The notes below the pieces were generated by a model that saw only the letters and a program-made list of their open reading frames with translations, had not been told where the DNA came from and searched no databases. The position numbers were made by a program, and so were the translations under genes. Below, piece by piece: positions 4,954 through 5,187 of a DNA stretch of 5,187 bases. The DNA is taken from assembly GCA_012523875.1 (NCBI GenBank), contig JAAYSW010000013.1, positions 1 through 5,187 on the forward strand, given 5' to 3'. The stretch's first letter is position 1. Each line of letters opens with the position of its first letter. The stretch is from Clostridiales bacterium. Lineage in GTDB: Bacteria; Bacillota; Clostridia; Oscillospirales; Ruminococcaceae.

Positions 4954-5024
4954 TGCTCTTATTGATATAAATCGTTGACAAAGAATAAGAGCATTAAGAA
5001 ATGACATTATTGAATTAGTCAACG
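4954..5024 (+). promoter_or_regulatory. Predicted H-type pseudoknot in the hprK leader RNA
   Basis: Stem 1 is a perfect 10-bp pairing of TGCTCTTATT (4954-4963) with AATAAGAGCA (4984-4993). Its 20-base loop contains CGTTGAC (4973-4979), which is the exact complement of GTCAACG (5018-5024) downstream, giving a 7-bp stem 2. The connecting loops are 9, 4 and 24 bases. Stem 2 ends 6 bases before the GGGGA ribosome site, so folding could affect translation of hprK. There is no U-tract after stem 1, so it is not a terminator. I do not recognise it as a known riboswitch class. The fold is predicted by eye only. Confidence 0.45.
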
Positions 5025-5041
5025 GGAAAAGGGGAAGTAAT

Positions 5042-5187
5042 ATGGCGGAAAGGTTTAATGTATCACTGGATAAGATTATCAGTGAATTTAATTTGGAGAG
5101 CATATATTTGCCTAAAAAAGCAGAAGAAATAGTGATTGATGAGAATGATGTTAATCGTCCTGGATTACAATTAATGGGGTTTTATGA
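5042..5187 (+). CDS. hprK: HPr kinase/phosphorylase, N-terminal part, cut by window edge
   Basis: The first 48 residues match the N-terminal domain of HprK: VSLDKIISEFNLESIYLP (7-24), an acidic stretch and the hallmark NRPGLQLMGFY (38-48). HprK phosphorylates Ser46 of the phosphocarrier HPr with ATP or pyrophosphate and removes the phosphate again under carbon limitation. It thereby sets CcpA-dependent catabolite repression and sugar uptake. The kinase P-loop and the HprK signature lie beyond the window and cannot be checked. The ATG at 5042 is supported by AAGGGGAA (5029-5036), 5 bases upstream. The gene has its own promoter at 4863 and a long structured leader, and is divergent from cls. 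In many Firmicutes genes such as lgt, murB or rapZ/whiA follow; nothing of this is visible here. Confidence 0.9.
   Translation, partial: MAERFNVSLDKIISEFNLESIYLPKKAEEIVIDENDVNRPGLQLMGFY

Noticed and set aside
4966..4981. cre-like (CcpA) site in the hprK leader
   Set aside because: The right half (CGTTGACA) fits the catabolite-responsive element well, but the left half lacks the highly conserved TG, so the dyad is broken. The same bases are better explained by the pseudoknot pairing.

Overview
The window is AT-rich bacterial DNA that looks like a chromosomal segment of a low-GC Firmicute, most likely a member of the Clostridia. Four things suggest this. The leading genes include the HPr kinase of Gram-positive carbon control and a long, divergent PRPP synthetase of the kind I associate with Clostridia. 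There is also a clostridial-type two-HKD cardiolipin synthase with N-terminal membrane segments. Promoters and Shine-Dalgarno sites are close to the sigma-A/Firmicute consensus. I see no mobile element, CRISPR array, tRNA or rRNA.

Layout. The left block is on the minus strand: an SCP2-type lipid-binding protein (cut by the left edge, own promoter) preceded by a ribose-phosphate pyrophosphokinase (prs). A control region of about 390 bases (1628-2020) separates it from a plus-strand block. That block holds a tandem-ACT amino-acid-sensing protein, a small coiled-coil/zinc-ribbon protein, a strong symmetrical terminator hairpin, and a previously easy-to-miss 30-residue membrane peptide gene starting with TTG behind a near-perfect Shine-Dalgarno. 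Convergent to it lies cls (cardiolipin synthase, minus strand). A second divergent control region of about 300 bases (4738-5041) separates cls from hprK (plus strand, cut by the right edge).

The genes are housekeeping and regulatory rather than one pathway: nucleotide/amino-acid precursor supply (PRPP), ligand sensing (ACT), membrane lipids (SCP2, cardiolipin) and carbon catabolite control (HPr kinase). I see no strong sign that they form a single system.

The most unusual part is the cls-hprK intergenic region. It contains three TTWACA direct repeats on an 11-bp period (PhoP-box-like), overlapped by a 7-bp dyad. It also contains two copies of a CCCTT-N11-AAGGG dyad that bracket the hprK promoter. 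Last, the hprK leader can fold as an H-type pseudoknot, a 10-bp stem whose loop pairs over 7 bp with sequence just before the ribosome binding site. These are sequence-visible structures; their function is inference.
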